A stretch of 6,113 nt of DNA from Rhodanobacteraceae bacterium (GTDB lineage Bacteria > Pseudomonadota > Gammaproteobacteria > Xanthomonadales > SZUA-5). This document shows positions 1-6,113 of this stretch, in pieces (the stretch's first letter is position 1; the number at the start of each line of letters is the position of its first letter). The position numbers and the translations under genes are program-made. Under the pieces are notes generated by a model that was not told the origin of the DNA, did no database searches, and worked only from the letters and a program-made list of their open reading frames with translations. The DNA lies in contig QIMA01000403.1 of NCBI GenBank assembly GCA_003233535.1, forward strand, positions 1 through 6,113, written 5' to 3'.

Positions 1-169
1 TAGTGGTTCATACACCCGACTGAGAAAAAATCGCTGGGCGATCAAGGGCCTAGCGAGGGCGCGTGAAGTTTATGAAATATCCGGGCTAGCTGGTTGCCAT
101 CATGTGAGCGCTGCTATCGTGTCTGGTTTAGGAACCGTGTCCAACATACCGTTAGGCAGCGTGTCACCA
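1..169. other. Non-coding region downstream of lolD
   Basis: No minus-strand frame stays open with recognisable protein sequence. One plus-strand frame is open from base 2 to a TAG at 197-199, but its 65 codons look like no family I know and it would run into the end of lolD. In Xanthomonas-type genomes I recall a DUF2062 or comEC-like gene following lolD; no part of one is visible here. Apart from the terminator candidate at 25-56, I see no structure. Confidence 0.6.
25..56 (-). terminator. Candidate rho-independent terminator after lolD
   Basis: Read on the minus strand, TCGCTAGGC (56-48) pairs with GCCCAGCGA (39-31) as a 9-bp stem with a single A-C mismatch and an 8-base loop, followed at once by six T (30-25). 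It lies 114 bp beyond the lolD stop, which suits the end of the sdh-lol transcript. The mismatch weakens the stem, and no folding calculation was made. In the plus-strand RNA the mismatch becomes a G-U pair, but no U run follows there, so the minus orientation is favoured. Confidence 0.5.
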
Positions 170-868
170 CTAAATAGGGTGCAGCTGCCCGCCGCGTAGC
201 TCAAGCACTTGGTCCATTCGTCGGGCAAGGCGCATGTCGTGGGTGACCAGCACTAAGGCCGTACCCACTTCGCGATTGAGTTCCAACAGCAACTCGTAGA
301 CTTGGCCGGCAGTGGTCTCGTCCAAGTTCCCGGTGGGCTCATCGCCGAGCATGCACGCGGGGCGATTAACCAAAGCTCGGGCAACCGCGCAGCGCTGCCT
401 CTCACCGCCAGACATCTCGCCCGGTTTATGCTCGACTCGAGCGCCCAGTCCTACTCGCTGCAGCAAGTCGGTCGCGCGACTGCTGGCCTCTGCGACTGTC
501 AGCCCAGCAATCAGCAGCGGCATCGCTACATTTTCCAGTGCGGTGAATTCTGGCAACAAATGATGGAACTGATACACGAAACCCAAGTAGCGATTGCGTA
601 GATCGCCACGCACCTTCTCGGTCAGCGCCGATAACTCCTGACCGGCCAAATGAACTTGACCCGCAGTCGGCACTTCCAGACCTCCGAGCAGATGCAGCAA
701 CGTGCTCTTGCCAGCGCCAGAGGCGCCGACGATCGCGATTCGTTCACCGCGACCGACCCGCAGCTGCACGCCGTCCAGCACACTTACGGCCAACCCTGCC
801 TCGCGGTAGGCCATGCCCAAATCGCTCGCCTGGACCACCCATTCGCCGTCGAAATCCGCCTCACTCAT
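170..868 (-). CDS. lolD: Lipoprotein-releasing system ATP-binding protein LolD
   Basis: Cytoplasmic ATPase that powers the Lol permease; 232 residues, matching E. coli LolD (233). Walker A is GASGAGKST at 48-56, the Q-loop Gln100 lies in [18 protein letters not shown], the ABC signature MSGGERQR is at 152-159, Walker B ends in Asp176-Glu177 ([10 protein letters not shown]) and the H-loop His210 is in LVLVTHD. The [14 protein letters not shown] segment and PLLIAG are typical of LolD rather than of MacB- or FtsE-type ATPases. A longer open frame reaches 958, but the added residues are the other-frame reading of the permease end and match nothing in LolD; the ATG at 868 gives [10 protein letters not shown] and has GAGGG upstream. 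The ATG overlaps the permease stop by 8 bp (ATGAGTGA), so the two are co-translated. It ends in TAG at 170-172 and is the last gene of the run visible here. Confidence 0.97.
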   Translation of the reverse strand: MSEADFDGEWVVQASDLGMAYREAGLAVSVLDGVQLRVGRGERIAIVGASGAGKSTLLHLLGGLEVPTAGQVHLAGQELSALTEKVRGDLRNRYLGFVYQFHHLLPEFTALENVAMPLLIAGLTVAEASSRATDLLQRVGLGARVEHKPGEMSGGERQRCAVARALVNRPACMLGDEPTGNLDETTAGQVYELLLELNREVGTALVLVTHDMRLARRMDQVLELRGGQLHPI

Positions 869-2105
869 AGCGCAGCGCCCTCGCCGGCTCGGTGCGCGAT
901 GCGCGCCAGGCCGGGTAAATCGTCGCGATCGCCGAAAACAGCAGCGCGACCAAGCCAATCCGCGCTACGTCGTAAGGGCGCAGTTCGGACGGCAGCTGAT
1001 TGATGTAGTAAACATCGCCGGGCAGCGCCTTGAAGCCAAACGTCTGCTCTAACAACGGCACCAACGTCTCCACATTGCTGGCGATCAAGACACCTAGAGC
1101 AATGCCCAGCAACGTACCCAAAACGCCAATGGTGATTCCTTGAACCATAAAAACCCGCATAATTTGGCTGGGCGATGCGCCCATGGTTCGCAATATGGCG
1201 ATATCGGCCTGTTTGTCGGTCACCACCATCACCAGCGTCGAAACCAGATTGAATGCCGCGATACCGACCAACATCGACAAAATGATGAACATCACCATCT
1301 TCTCAGTGCGTATGGCGCGGAAAAAGTTGGCATGCTGCTGAGTCCAGTCGCGCACCTGCAGGTTGCCCTTCAGCTGGCTAGTCAGCGTTTCGCTCACGGT
1401 CCATGCATCGAACAAGTCGGTGAGGTGCAAACGCAGTCCGGTCACCTGATCGCGCATCCGGAACAGTTTCTGCGCGTCCTGCATATGGATCACCGAGGTT
1501 CCGCGATCGTACTCGTACATGCCGATTTCGAAGATTCCAACCACACGAAAGCGCTTTACGGTCGGAATCATTCCTGCCGGCGTGCTGCGCGCCTGCGGCG
1601 CGTACAAAGTCACGCTGTCACCGACATGCGCACTCAGCGCATAGGAAAGCTCCAGGCCCAAGACGATACCGAACTCACCTGGACGCAAATCGTCCAAGCT
1701 GCCCTCAACCATCTTTTCACCTATCTCCGAAACGCTTGTTTCGAGCACTGGCATAACACCGCGGACGATGGCCCCACTCACACGGCGACCTTGAAACAGC
1801 GCTTCGCGTTCGACGTAGGGAGCGCTGCCGAGCACGTTGGGGTTTTCACTGGCGATGCGTTGCGCACCCTGCCAATCACTAAGGTCTTCACCAATGCCGG
1901 TAATTGTAGCGTGCGCCACCATTCCTAAGATGCGGGTGCGCAGCTCTTGCTCGAACCCATTCATCACCGAGATCACCACGATCAACGCGGCGACGCCCAG
2001 CGCTATGCCCAGGATCGATGCGGCGGAGATAAAGGAGATGAAGTGATTTCGGCGTTTGGCGCGCGTATAGCGCAAGCCGATGTACAGCGCGAGGGGACGA
2101 TACAT
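861..2105 (-). CDS. lolC: Lipoprotein-releasing ABC transporter permease, LolC/LolE family
   Basis: Inner-membrane permease of the Lol system, which lifts mature outer-membrane lipoproteins out of the inner membrane and passes them to LolA. It has 414 residues, the family length (about 400-415). The topology is typical: helix 1 at about 24-48 ([17 protein letters not shown], ending near [10 protein letters not shown]), a large periplasmic domain at about 49-269, then helices at about 270-295, 318-343 and 381-401. The C-terminus [18 protein letters not shown] is the family signature. A LolC-like Hook stretch, [17 protein letters not shown] at 170-186, resembles the LolA-recruiting loop of E. 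coli Lol[13 protein letters not shown] at 195-206 looks more like LolE/LolF members as I recall them. Mixed traits and the lack of a second permease beside it allow a LolF-type homodimer. The start at 2105 gives [15 protein letters not shown], the usual family N-terminus. Only a weak GGTGGA lies upstream, and the TAATG overlap suggests translational coupling to ygfX. Confidence 0.95.
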   Translation of the reverse strand: MYRPLALYIGLRYTRAKRRNHFISFISAASILGIALGVAALIVVISVMNGFEQELRTRILGMVAHATITGIGEDLSDWQGAQRIASENPNVLGSAPYVEREALFQGRRVSGAIVRGVMPVLETSVSEIGEKMVEGSLDDLRPGEFGIVLGLELSYALSAHVGDSVTLYAPQARSTPAGMIPTVKRFRVVGIFEIGMYEYDRGTSVIHMQDAQKLFRMRDQVTGLRLHLTDLFDAWTVSETLTSQLKGNLQVRDWTQQHANFFRAIRTEKMVMFIILSMLVGIAAFNLVSTLVMVVTDKQADIAILRTMGASPSQIMRVFMVQGITIGVLGTLLGIALGVLIASNVETLVPLLEQTFGFKALPGDVYYINQLPSELRPYDVARIGLVALLFSAIATIYPAWRASRTEPARALRYE

Positions 2106-2521
2106 TAGTGTTTCGTTCCACCAGCGTGACGCGCCAACCAAAGTCGGCTGAGCCTTCGATCTTCGGCCGAGCAATTCCACGGTCCCATCAGGACATTCTT
2201 ACGCATTCCGTTGCCATCCTCCAAGCGTATCGCCACCGTTTCGGCGAGAATTCCGAAATCGATGAGCCTGTACTGTTGCGAGCCGAGTTTGAGCTGATCA
2301 CTGTTGCTGGAAAGCAGCATCACGTAGCCAGCCGATTGTTTTCCGGCCCACCATACGGCAGCGCATATTAACGGCAGGCAAGTGTAGGCAATGAGGGGGA
2401 TTGACGAATACGCTACTACGCCCGCGCTGATACCAACCGCCGCGGTGCAGGCCAGAATACGGTCGCCTAGCCCCCAGGGCCGAAGCTCAATGCGGCCGGC
2501 GGATCTGCTCGACCAGCTCAT
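2105..2521 (-). CDS. ygfX: YgfX/CptA-like small membrane protein
   Basis: Protein of 138 residues with the YgfX layout: a short N-terminal segment with an ELRPW motif (12-16), two closely spaced hydrophobic helices at about 22-40 and 41-59, then a soluble C-terminal part. The C-terminal pattern of a hydrophobic strand, a DG turn, basic residues and a helix with LSRLWLARH (124-132) resembles E. coli YgfX (135 residues), where the equivalent region reads LRLRSDGGKRQHLWL and RDLRRILL. Similarity is weak, as usual for this fast-changing family. The main support is its position overlapping the end of sdhE, the same pair seen in enterics. E. coli YgfX was reported as a membrane toxin (CptA) acting on FtsZ and MreB; in Serratia it was reported to bind SdhE. 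Function here is inferred. The ATG at 2521 is the first possible start because an in-frame TGA stands directly before it. It ends with TAATG shared with the next gene. Confidence 0.75.
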   Translation of the reverse strand: MSWSSRSAGRIELRPWGLGDRILACTAAVGISAGVVAYSSIPLIAYTCLPLICAAVWWAGKQSAGYVMLLSSNSDQLKLGSQQYRLIDFGILAETVAIRLEDGNGMRKNVLMGPWNCSAEDRRLSRLWLARHAGGTKH

Positions 2522-2726
2522 TCAAGCGTCCATCGCTGCACGGCACCCGGCCACTCAACCAATCCCACAACTGATCGTCTTCGCACTCGAGCAGTTGCCA
2601 GAGTGCTTGCCGTTGATCGGCGTCCGACCCCTCCCAGGCTCGGTCGACATACCGATTAAGCATGAAATCGAGCTCTTTCATGCCGCGCCGACAGCCCCAA
2701 CGAACCCGACCGATGTCATCACCCAT
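2487..2726 (-). CDS. sdhE: SdhE, FAD assembly factor for succinate dehydrogenase (YgfY/CptB family)
   Basis: Small cytoplasmic protein of 79 residues, the normal size for SdhE. In enterics this family binds SdhA and promotes covalent attachment of FAD; the eukaryotic counterpart is Sdh5/SDHAF2. The family signature RGxxE is present as RRGMKELD, with Arg14, Gly15 and Glu18. The remainder is acidic and Trp-rich (ALWQLLECEDDQLWDWLSG at 41-59), as expected for the five-helix fold. A strong AGGGGA at 2736-2731, 4 nt upstream of the ATG at 2726, supports the start. It sits directly after sdhB, so enzyme and maturation factor are made together; in E. coli the homologue is unlinked to sdh. Its 3' end overlaps the next gene by 35 bp. 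The old name CptB (antitoxin) is not supported by the flavinylation data known for the family. Confidence 0.95.
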   Translation of the reverse strand: MGDDIGRVRWGCRRGMKELDFMLNRYVDRAWEGSDADQRQALWQLLECEDDQLWDWLSGRVPCSDGRLNELVEQIRRPH

Positions 2727-2730
2727 AGAT

Positions 2731-2736
2731 TCCCCT
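2731..2736 (-). promoter_or_regulatory. sdhE ribosome-binding site
   Basis: AGGGGA lies 4 nt before the ATG at 2726 within the 23-bp sdhB-sdhE spacer. It supports that start over the internal ATG at codon 16, which falls inside the conserved RGMKE motif and so cannot be the true start. Confidence 0.65.
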
Positions 2737-2749
2737 AACTCGTCGCCAC

Positions 2750-3532
2750 TTACAGGCCGCGCCTAGCCACCATGAGTTTCTTGATCTCGGCAATTGCTAG
2801 CGCCGGGTTCAAACCCTTCGGGCAGGATTTGGTGCAGTTCATGATCGTGTGGCAGCGGTACAGCTTGAAAGGATCTTCCAGATCGTCCAAGCGCTCGCCG
2901 GCTGCCTCATCTCGTGAATCGATGATCCAGCGATAGGCCTGCAGCAAGATTGCCGGTCCCAGGTAACGATCACCATTCCACCAATAGCTCGGGCAGGAGG
3001 TTGAACAGCAGGCGCACAAAATGCACTCATAGAGCCCATCGAGCTTGCTGCGATCTTCCTTTGACTGTAGCCGCTCGGTGTCCGGCGGTGGCGCGCTTTG
3101 GGTGCGAATCCAGGGCTTGATCGAGGCATGCTGGGCATAGAAATGGGTGAGATCAGGGACTAGATCCTTGACCACCGGCATGTGCGGTAGCGGATAGATT
3201 TTCACTTCGCCCTTCACGTCGGCAATTGCCTTGGTACAGGCCAACGAGTTGCTGCCGTCGATGTTCATTGCGCAGGAGCCGCAGATGCCCTCGCGACAGG
3301 AGCGTCGGAAGGTCAACGTGGCGTCTACTTCGCTCTTAATCTTGATCAGCGCATCCAAGACCATCGGTCCGCAATCGGCCAGATCAACGTCGAAGGTATC
3401 CATGCTCGGGTTGTTCCCCGCATCTGGCTCCCAACGATAGATTTTGAAGCGTCGTACATCCTTACCACCCTTGCCTGGGTGGTGCTTACCGCCGCTAATA
3501 CGTGAATTTTCCGGAAGTCTGAACTGCGCCAT
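2750..3532 (-). CDS. sdhB: Succinate dehydrogenase iron-sulfur subunit SdhB
   Basis: Electron-transfer subunit of complex II carrying three iron-sulfur clusters between the SdhA flavin and ubiquinone; 260 residues. The 2Fe-2S ferredoxin domain has Cys79, Cys84, Cys87 and Cys99 ([10 protein letters not shown]...LAC). The C-terminal domain has [12 protein letters not shown]: Cys170, Cys173 and Cys176 with Cys237 for the 4Fe-4S cluster, and Cys180, Cys227 and Cys233 for the 3Fe-4S cluster, assigned by alignment to E. coli. Trp185 in PSYWWNG corresponds to the quinone-site W164, and His228 to H207. Compared with E. coli (238 residues) there is a basic N-terminal extension of about 25 residues ([12 protein letters not shown]...[13 protein letters not shown]), which I recall from Xanthomonas-type SdhB. 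The ATG at 3532 has GAGAG at 3543-3539, 6 nt upstream. The next gene, sdhE, follows after 23 bp. Confidence 0.98.
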   Translation of the reverse strand: MAQFRLPENSRISGGKHHPGKGGKDVRRFKIYRWEPDAGNNPSMDTFDVDLADCGPMVLDALIKIKSEVDATLTFRRSCREGICGSCAMNIDGSNSLACTKAIADVKGEVKIYPLPHMPVVKDLVPDLTHFYAQHASIKPWIRTQSAPPPDTERLQSKEDRSKLDGLYECILCACCSTSCPSYWWNGDRYLGPAILLQAYRWIIDSRDEAAGERLDDLEDPFKLYRCHTIMNCTKSCPKGLNPALAIAEIKKLMVARRGL

Positions 3533-3577
3533 GATCTACTCTCGCTGAAGGCCTGCGGTGGGTTGCTGGTCGCTCGC

Positions 3578-5362
3578 TCAATAAACGCGTGCTTTGGGCG
3601 GGACGGGTTCGACGTCGTCGCTTAGTGTGTACATGTGTACCGGTCGATATTCGAAATCGACTTTGCCCGCACTGTCAACGTAGACCAGCGTGTGCTTGTG
3701 CCACTCAACGTCGTTGCGGTCAGGGAAATCTTCGTGCGCGTGCGCACCTCGCGATTCTTGACGATTCTCCGCCGAGTACATGGTCGCCACTGACTGACCA
3801 AGCAAGTTGCGCAGTTCCAGCGTTTCGACCAGATCGGAGTTCCAGACCATGGAGCGGTCGGATACGTTGACCTGCGAGAAACTGTCGTGAACTCTGCTGA
3901 TCGCCTCACAGCCTTCTTTCAGAGTCTTCGACGTGCGGAAAACTGCCGCGTCTTTCTGCATGGTTTTCTGCATTTCCAGCCGGATATCGGCGGTGCGCAG
4001 ATCACCCTTGGCGTTACGCACCTGATCGAAGTCACCGAGCAAACCGTCGTAGTGGCTGGTCGGCAGATCCTTGTGCCGCTTGCTCGGAGTCATTATCTCA
4101 CCGCAGCGATTGGCCACTGAGCGTCCAAAGACCACCAGATCAAGCAGCGAGTTGGAGCCCAGTCGATTGGCGCCGTGCACGCTGACGCAAGCCGCTTCGC
4201 CGATCGCGAACAGGCCGGGCACGACGGTATCGGGGTTGCCGTCCTTCAGCCGCACCACTTCGCCGTGGTAGTTGGTCGGAATGCCGCCCATGTTGTAGTG
4301 CACCGTCGGCAGCACCGGAATCGGCTCTTTGCCCACATCGACGCCAGCGAATATCTGCGCAGTCTCGGCGATACCGGGCAGGCGTTCGTTGATCACTTCC
4401 GGCCCAAGGTGCTCTAGGTGCAGGTGGATGTGGTCATCTTCCTTGCCTACGCCCCGACCCTCGCGAATTTCAACGGTCATCGCTCGACTAACCACATCAC
4501 GTGAAGCCAAGTCCTTGGCATTCGGTGCGTAGCGCTCCATAAAGCGCTCACCCTTAGAGTTGGTGAGATAGCCGCCCTCGCCGCGAACACCCTCTGTAAT
4601 CAGACAGCCTGCGCCGTAGATTCCCGTGGGATGGAATTGGACAAACTCCATATCCTGCAGCGGGAACCCAGCGCGCTGCACCATGCCGTTGCCGTCGCCG
4701 GTGCAGGTATGCGCAGATGTGCAGGAGAAGTAGGCACGGCCATAGCCGCCGGTGGCCAAGATCACCGAGTGCGCGCGAAACACGTGCAATTCACCGCTAG
4801 ACATATCCCAGGCCAGCACGCCGCGACACTCGTCGCCATCCATGATCAGGTCCATGGCGAAGTATTCGATGTAAAAGCGCGCGTCGTAGCGCAGCGACTG
4901 CTGATACAAGGTATGCAGCATGGCATGGCCGGTGCGGTCGGCCGCGGCGCAGGTGCGCTCCGCGGTGCCCTTACCGTAGTGCGTGGTCATGCCGCCAAAT
5001 GGACGCTGGTAGATCTTGCCATCCTCGGTGCGCGAAAACGGTACGCCGTAGTGCTCAAGCTCAATGATTGCCGGGATCGCCTCGCGACACATGTACTCAA
5101 TCGCGTCCTGATCACCGAGCCAATCTGAGCCCTTAATGGTGTCGTAAAAATGGAATCGCCAGTCGTCCTCGCCCATGTTGCCGAGAGCCGCACTGATTCC
5201 GCCCTGCGCGGCAACCGTATGGCTGCGCGTCGGGAACACTTTGGTGATGCAAGCGGTACTTAGACCACGCGCCGCTGTGCCCATGGTCGCACGTAAGCCA
5301 GCACCACCAGCACCGACGACGACGACGTCGTACTTGTGCTCTATGAGTTTGTAAGCGCTCAT
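3578..5362 (-). CDS. sdhA: Succinate dehydrogenase flavoprotein subunit SdhA
   Basis: Catalytic subunit that oxidises succinate to fumarate in the TCA cycle and passes electrons through FAD to SdhB. It has 594 residues, close to E. coli SdhA (588). The N-terminal dinucleotide fold has GAGGAGLRA at 17-25. His48 in [11 protein letters not shown] is the covalent 8-alpha-histidyl-FAD site (E. coli H45). The catalytic set is intact: His244 in QFHPTG, Thr256-Glu257 in [11 protein letters not shown], Arg288 in SRDVV, His355 in TVHYNMGG and Arg400 in [13 protein letters not shown]. The C-terminal domain ends in the usual fashion, with PPKARVY as the last residues. The ATG at 5362 has AAGGA (5374-5370) with 7-nt spacing. 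The spacer to sdhB is 45 bp. sdhE, which promotes attachment of its FAD, lies downstream in the same run. Fumarate reductase FrdA is the only near alternative; the paired sdhC/sdhD type anchors argue for Sdh. Confidence 0.98.
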   Translation of the reverse strand: MSAYKLIEHKYDVVVVGAGGAGLRATMGTAARGLSTACITKVFPTRSHTVAAQGGISAALGNMGEDDWRFHFYDTIKGSDWLGDQDAIEYMCREAIPAIIELEHYGVPFSRTEDGKIYQRPFGGMTTHYGKGTAERTCAAADRTGHAMLHTLYQQSLRYDARFYIEYFAMDLIMDGDECRGVLAWDMSSGELHVFRAHSVILATGGYGRAYFSCTSAHTCTGDGNGMVQRAGFPLQDMEFVQFHPTGIYGAGCLITEGVRGEGGYLTNSKGERFMERYAPNAKDLASRDVVSRAMTVEIREGRGVGKEDDHIHLHLEHLGPEVINERLPGIAETAQIFAGVDVGKEPIPVLPTVHYNMGGIPTNYHGEVVRLKDGNPDTVVPGLFAIGEAACVSVHGANRLGSNSLLDLVVFGRSVANRCGEIMTPSKRHKDLPTSHYDGLLGDFDQVRNAKGDLRTADIRLEMQKTMQKDAAVFRTSKTLKEGCEAISRVHDSFSQVNVSDRSMVWNSDLVETLELRNLLGQSVATMYSAENRQESRGAHAHEDFPDRNDVEWHKHTLVYVDSAGKVDFEYRPVHMYTLSDDVEPVPPKARVY

Positions 5363-5369
5363 CTATAAG

Positions 5370-5374
5370 TCCTT
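5370..5374 (-). promoter_or_regulatory. sdhA ribosome-binding site
   Basis: AAGGA stands 7 nt before the sdhA ATG at 5362 in the 25-bp sdhD-sdhA spacer. Its spacing is close to ideal and supports the chosen start, which gives the [20 protein letters not shown]-terminus expected for SdhA. Confidence 0.7.
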
Positions 5375-5387
5375 AGTCGAGGGGCGC

Positions 5388-5768
5388 TCAGGCGCCGAGG
5401 GCCACCCGTGCCAGGGCCAGCAGAACCACGATCGAGCCAAAGAAGGCGATGAATTTCACCGCGATCAGGGCACTGAGTTCCAGCCAGCGCACATGCAAAT
5501 AGTCTTCAATAACGACCTGCAATCCCAGCTGTGCGTGATACAGCACAATGATCAGAAATGCTGCAAGCAGTGCGGCGCACCACGGTTGCGCAACTGCCGA
5601 TCGCACTGCCGCGTATTCAGCACCAACCAGCGTGCAGGCAAAGTAAATAAACCACAGCGTTAGCGGCAGCAGCAACACAGCCGTTATGCGTTGAACAATC
5701 CAATGCTCAGTGCCGTTTTTAGATGATCCCAGGCCGCGCGCTTGGGCCAGCGGTGTCTGCAGACTCAT
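5388..5768 (-). CDS. sdhD: Succinate dehydrogenase membrane anchor subunit SdhD
   Basis: Second membrane anchor of complex II, 126 residues, a normal length. The N-terminal part has the ARGLGSSKNGTEHW...QRITA pattern common in the SdhD type found outside the enterics. Three hydrophobic helices are visible at about residues 27-48, 62-86 and 98-122. The motif HAQLGLQVVIEDY at 78-90 contains the haem-ligand His78 (E. coli H71) and the Asp89-Tyr90 pair (E. coli D82-Y83) that lines the quinone pocket. The ATG at 5768 is favoured by a strong GAGGAG ribosome-binding sequence that lies inside the last codons of sdhC. The gap to sdhC is only 4 bp, so translation of the two anchors is probably coupled. 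sdhA begins 25 bp downstream. Haem and quinone roles come from family knowledge; the residues are seen directly. Confidence 0.95.
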   Translation of the reverse strand: MSLQTPLAQARGLGSSKNGTEHWIVQRITAVLLLPLTLWFIYFACTLVGAEYAAVRSAVAQPWCAALLAAFLIIVLYHAQLGLQVVIEDYLHVRWLELSALIAVKFIAFFGSIVVLLALARVALGA

Positions 5769-5772
5769 GATC

Positions 5773-6113
5773 TCAGCTCCTCAGGTAGATCAGCCAAAGC
5801 GTGCCACTACCGGCCAACAGGGCCAGTGTTAGCACCGCGTAACCGCTGCGATAAGCGCTGGAAAGATCCAGTCCCCGACCAACGTCCCAACCCAAGTGGC
5901 GCAGACCGTTGAAGAAATGAAACCAGAGCGAATATACGAACCCGATAACCGCAACTGTTCCCAAGGTACTGCCCAGGCATTCGCTAAACGCTGCGAAGTC
6001 CGCCTCTCCAGCGGCGAGCGCAACGCACCCCCACACCAGCATCAACACACCGGCAGACAAGAAAACGCCGGTCGCGCGATGCGTTATGGACAGAATCGAG
6101 GTCAGTTGCGGCC
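5773..6113 (-). CDS. sdhC: Succinate dehydrogenase cytochrome b556 subunit SdhC (5' end outside window)
   Basis: Membrane anchor subunit of complex II. With SdhD it holds the SdhAB dimer on the inner membrane, binds haem b and forms the ubiquinone site. The frame is open to the right edge, so the start lies outside; 112 residues plus the TGA stop are visible, against about 125-130 in the family. The first residues include SILSITHRATGV, the SdhC signature; its Ser and Arg match the quinone-site S27 and R31 of E. coli. The later motif FHFFNGLRHLGWD carries the haem-ligand His (codon 5919-5917, equivalent to E. coli H84). Three hydrophobic segments follow the family pattern: one just after the signature, one around the haem His, and one at the C-terminus. 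A TTG at 6060 is not the start, because conserved SdhC sequence continues upstream of it. It is the first visible gene of the sdh run and is followed by sdhD after 4 bp. Confidence 0.95.
   Translation of the reverse strand, partial: PQLTSILSITHRATGVFLSAGVLMLVWGCVALAAGEADFAAFSECLGSTLGTVAVIGFVYSLWFHFFNGLRHLGWDVGRGLDLSSAYRSGYAVLTLALLAGSGTLWLIYLRS
5777..5782 (-). promoter_or_regulatory. sdhD ribosome-binding site inside the end of sdhC
   Basis: GAGGAG is formed by the last sense codons of sdhC and lies 8 nt before the sdhD ATG at 5768. Ribosomes finishing sdhC would uncover or reuse this site, which fits equal production of the two anchors. It also fixes the sdhD start. Confidence 0.75.

Noticed and set aside
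869..958. N-terminal extension of LolD starting at 958
   Set aside because: The 30 extra residues are Arg-rich, come from the permease C-terminus read in another frame, and are absent from LolD. The ATG at 868 gives the family length.
1140..1928. Long plus-strand open frame (262 codons) opposite the Lol permease
   Set aside because: It lies entirely antisense to a well-matched permease gene, and its translation is rich in His, Gln and Asn with no domain pattern. It is a shadow of the opposite-strand codon usage.
2106..2180. N-terminal extension of the Lol permease starting at 2180
   Set aside because: The extra 25 residues come from the end of ygfX read in another frame; the [13 protein letters not shown] start at 2105 fits the family.
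2105..2726. sdhE-ygfX as a bona fide CptBA toxin-antitoxin system
   Set aside because: The RGxxE motif and the place next to sdhCDAB point to an SDH assembly role. The toxin idea comes from E. coli overexpression work and nothing in this sequence supports it.
3533..3577. Possible regulatory element in the sdhA-sdhB spacer (GCGAGCGA, then GCGAGAG)
   Set aside because: The short imperfect repeats form no clear hairpin or operator; the spacer needs no more than the sdhB ribosome-binding sequence.
4631..5128. Plus-strand open frame (165 codons) opposite sdhA
   Set aside because: It is antisense to conserved sdhA sequence, has no recognisable motif and no separate upstream signals.
5773..6060. 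Complete short sdhC starting at TTG 6060
   Set aside because: Conserved SdhC residues (SITHRATGVF) continue in frame upstream of 6060 to the window edge, so the gene is truncated by the window and does not start there.

Overview
The window is a stretch of ordinary gammaproteobacterial chromosome. All recognisable genes lie on the minus strand, so the map reads from right to left. The protein sequences and the order sdhC-sdhD-sdhA-sdhB-sdhE-ygfX-lolC/E-lolD suggest the Xanthomonadales/Lysobacterales or a related gammaproteobacterial lineage. That placement rests on remembered gene order and protein style and was not checked by a search. There are no mobile elements, CRISPR arrays or RNA genes, and base composition looks uniform.

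Right part (6113 to 2750): the four structural genes of succinate dehydrogenase (respiratory complex II). sdhC is cut by the right edge and lacks its start. sdhD, sdhA and sdhB are complete. Spacers are 4, 25 and 45 bp, as in a single transcript. The flavin-attachment histidine, catalytic residues, all iron-sulfur cysteines and both haem-ligand histidines can be seen.

Middle (2726 to 2105): sdhE, the small factor that promotes FAD attachment to SdhA, follows sdhB after 23 bp. A small two-helix membrane protein of the YgfX/CptA type overlaps its end by 35 bp. sdhE-ygfX is a known gammaproteobacterial pair, so this part is an sdh assembly module placed directly after the enzyme genes.

Left part (2105 to 170): a LolC/LolE-family permease whose start overlaps the ygfX stop by one base (TAATG), then lolD, whose start overlaps the permease stop by 8 bp. 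Together they form the ABC transporter that extracts lipoproteins from the inner membrane and hands them to LolA. Only one permease gene is visible, so the transporter may be a homodimeric LolF-type complex unless a second permease lies elsewhere.

Bases 1 to 169 hold no convincing gene. A hairpin followed by six T residues, read on the minus strand (25 to 56), is a plausible terminator for the whole run. The genes from sdhC to lolD could therefore be one transcript joining complex II, its assembly factor and lipoprotein export. I found no previously undescribed system. The points of most interest are the tight coupling of sdhE-ygfX to lol and the single permease.
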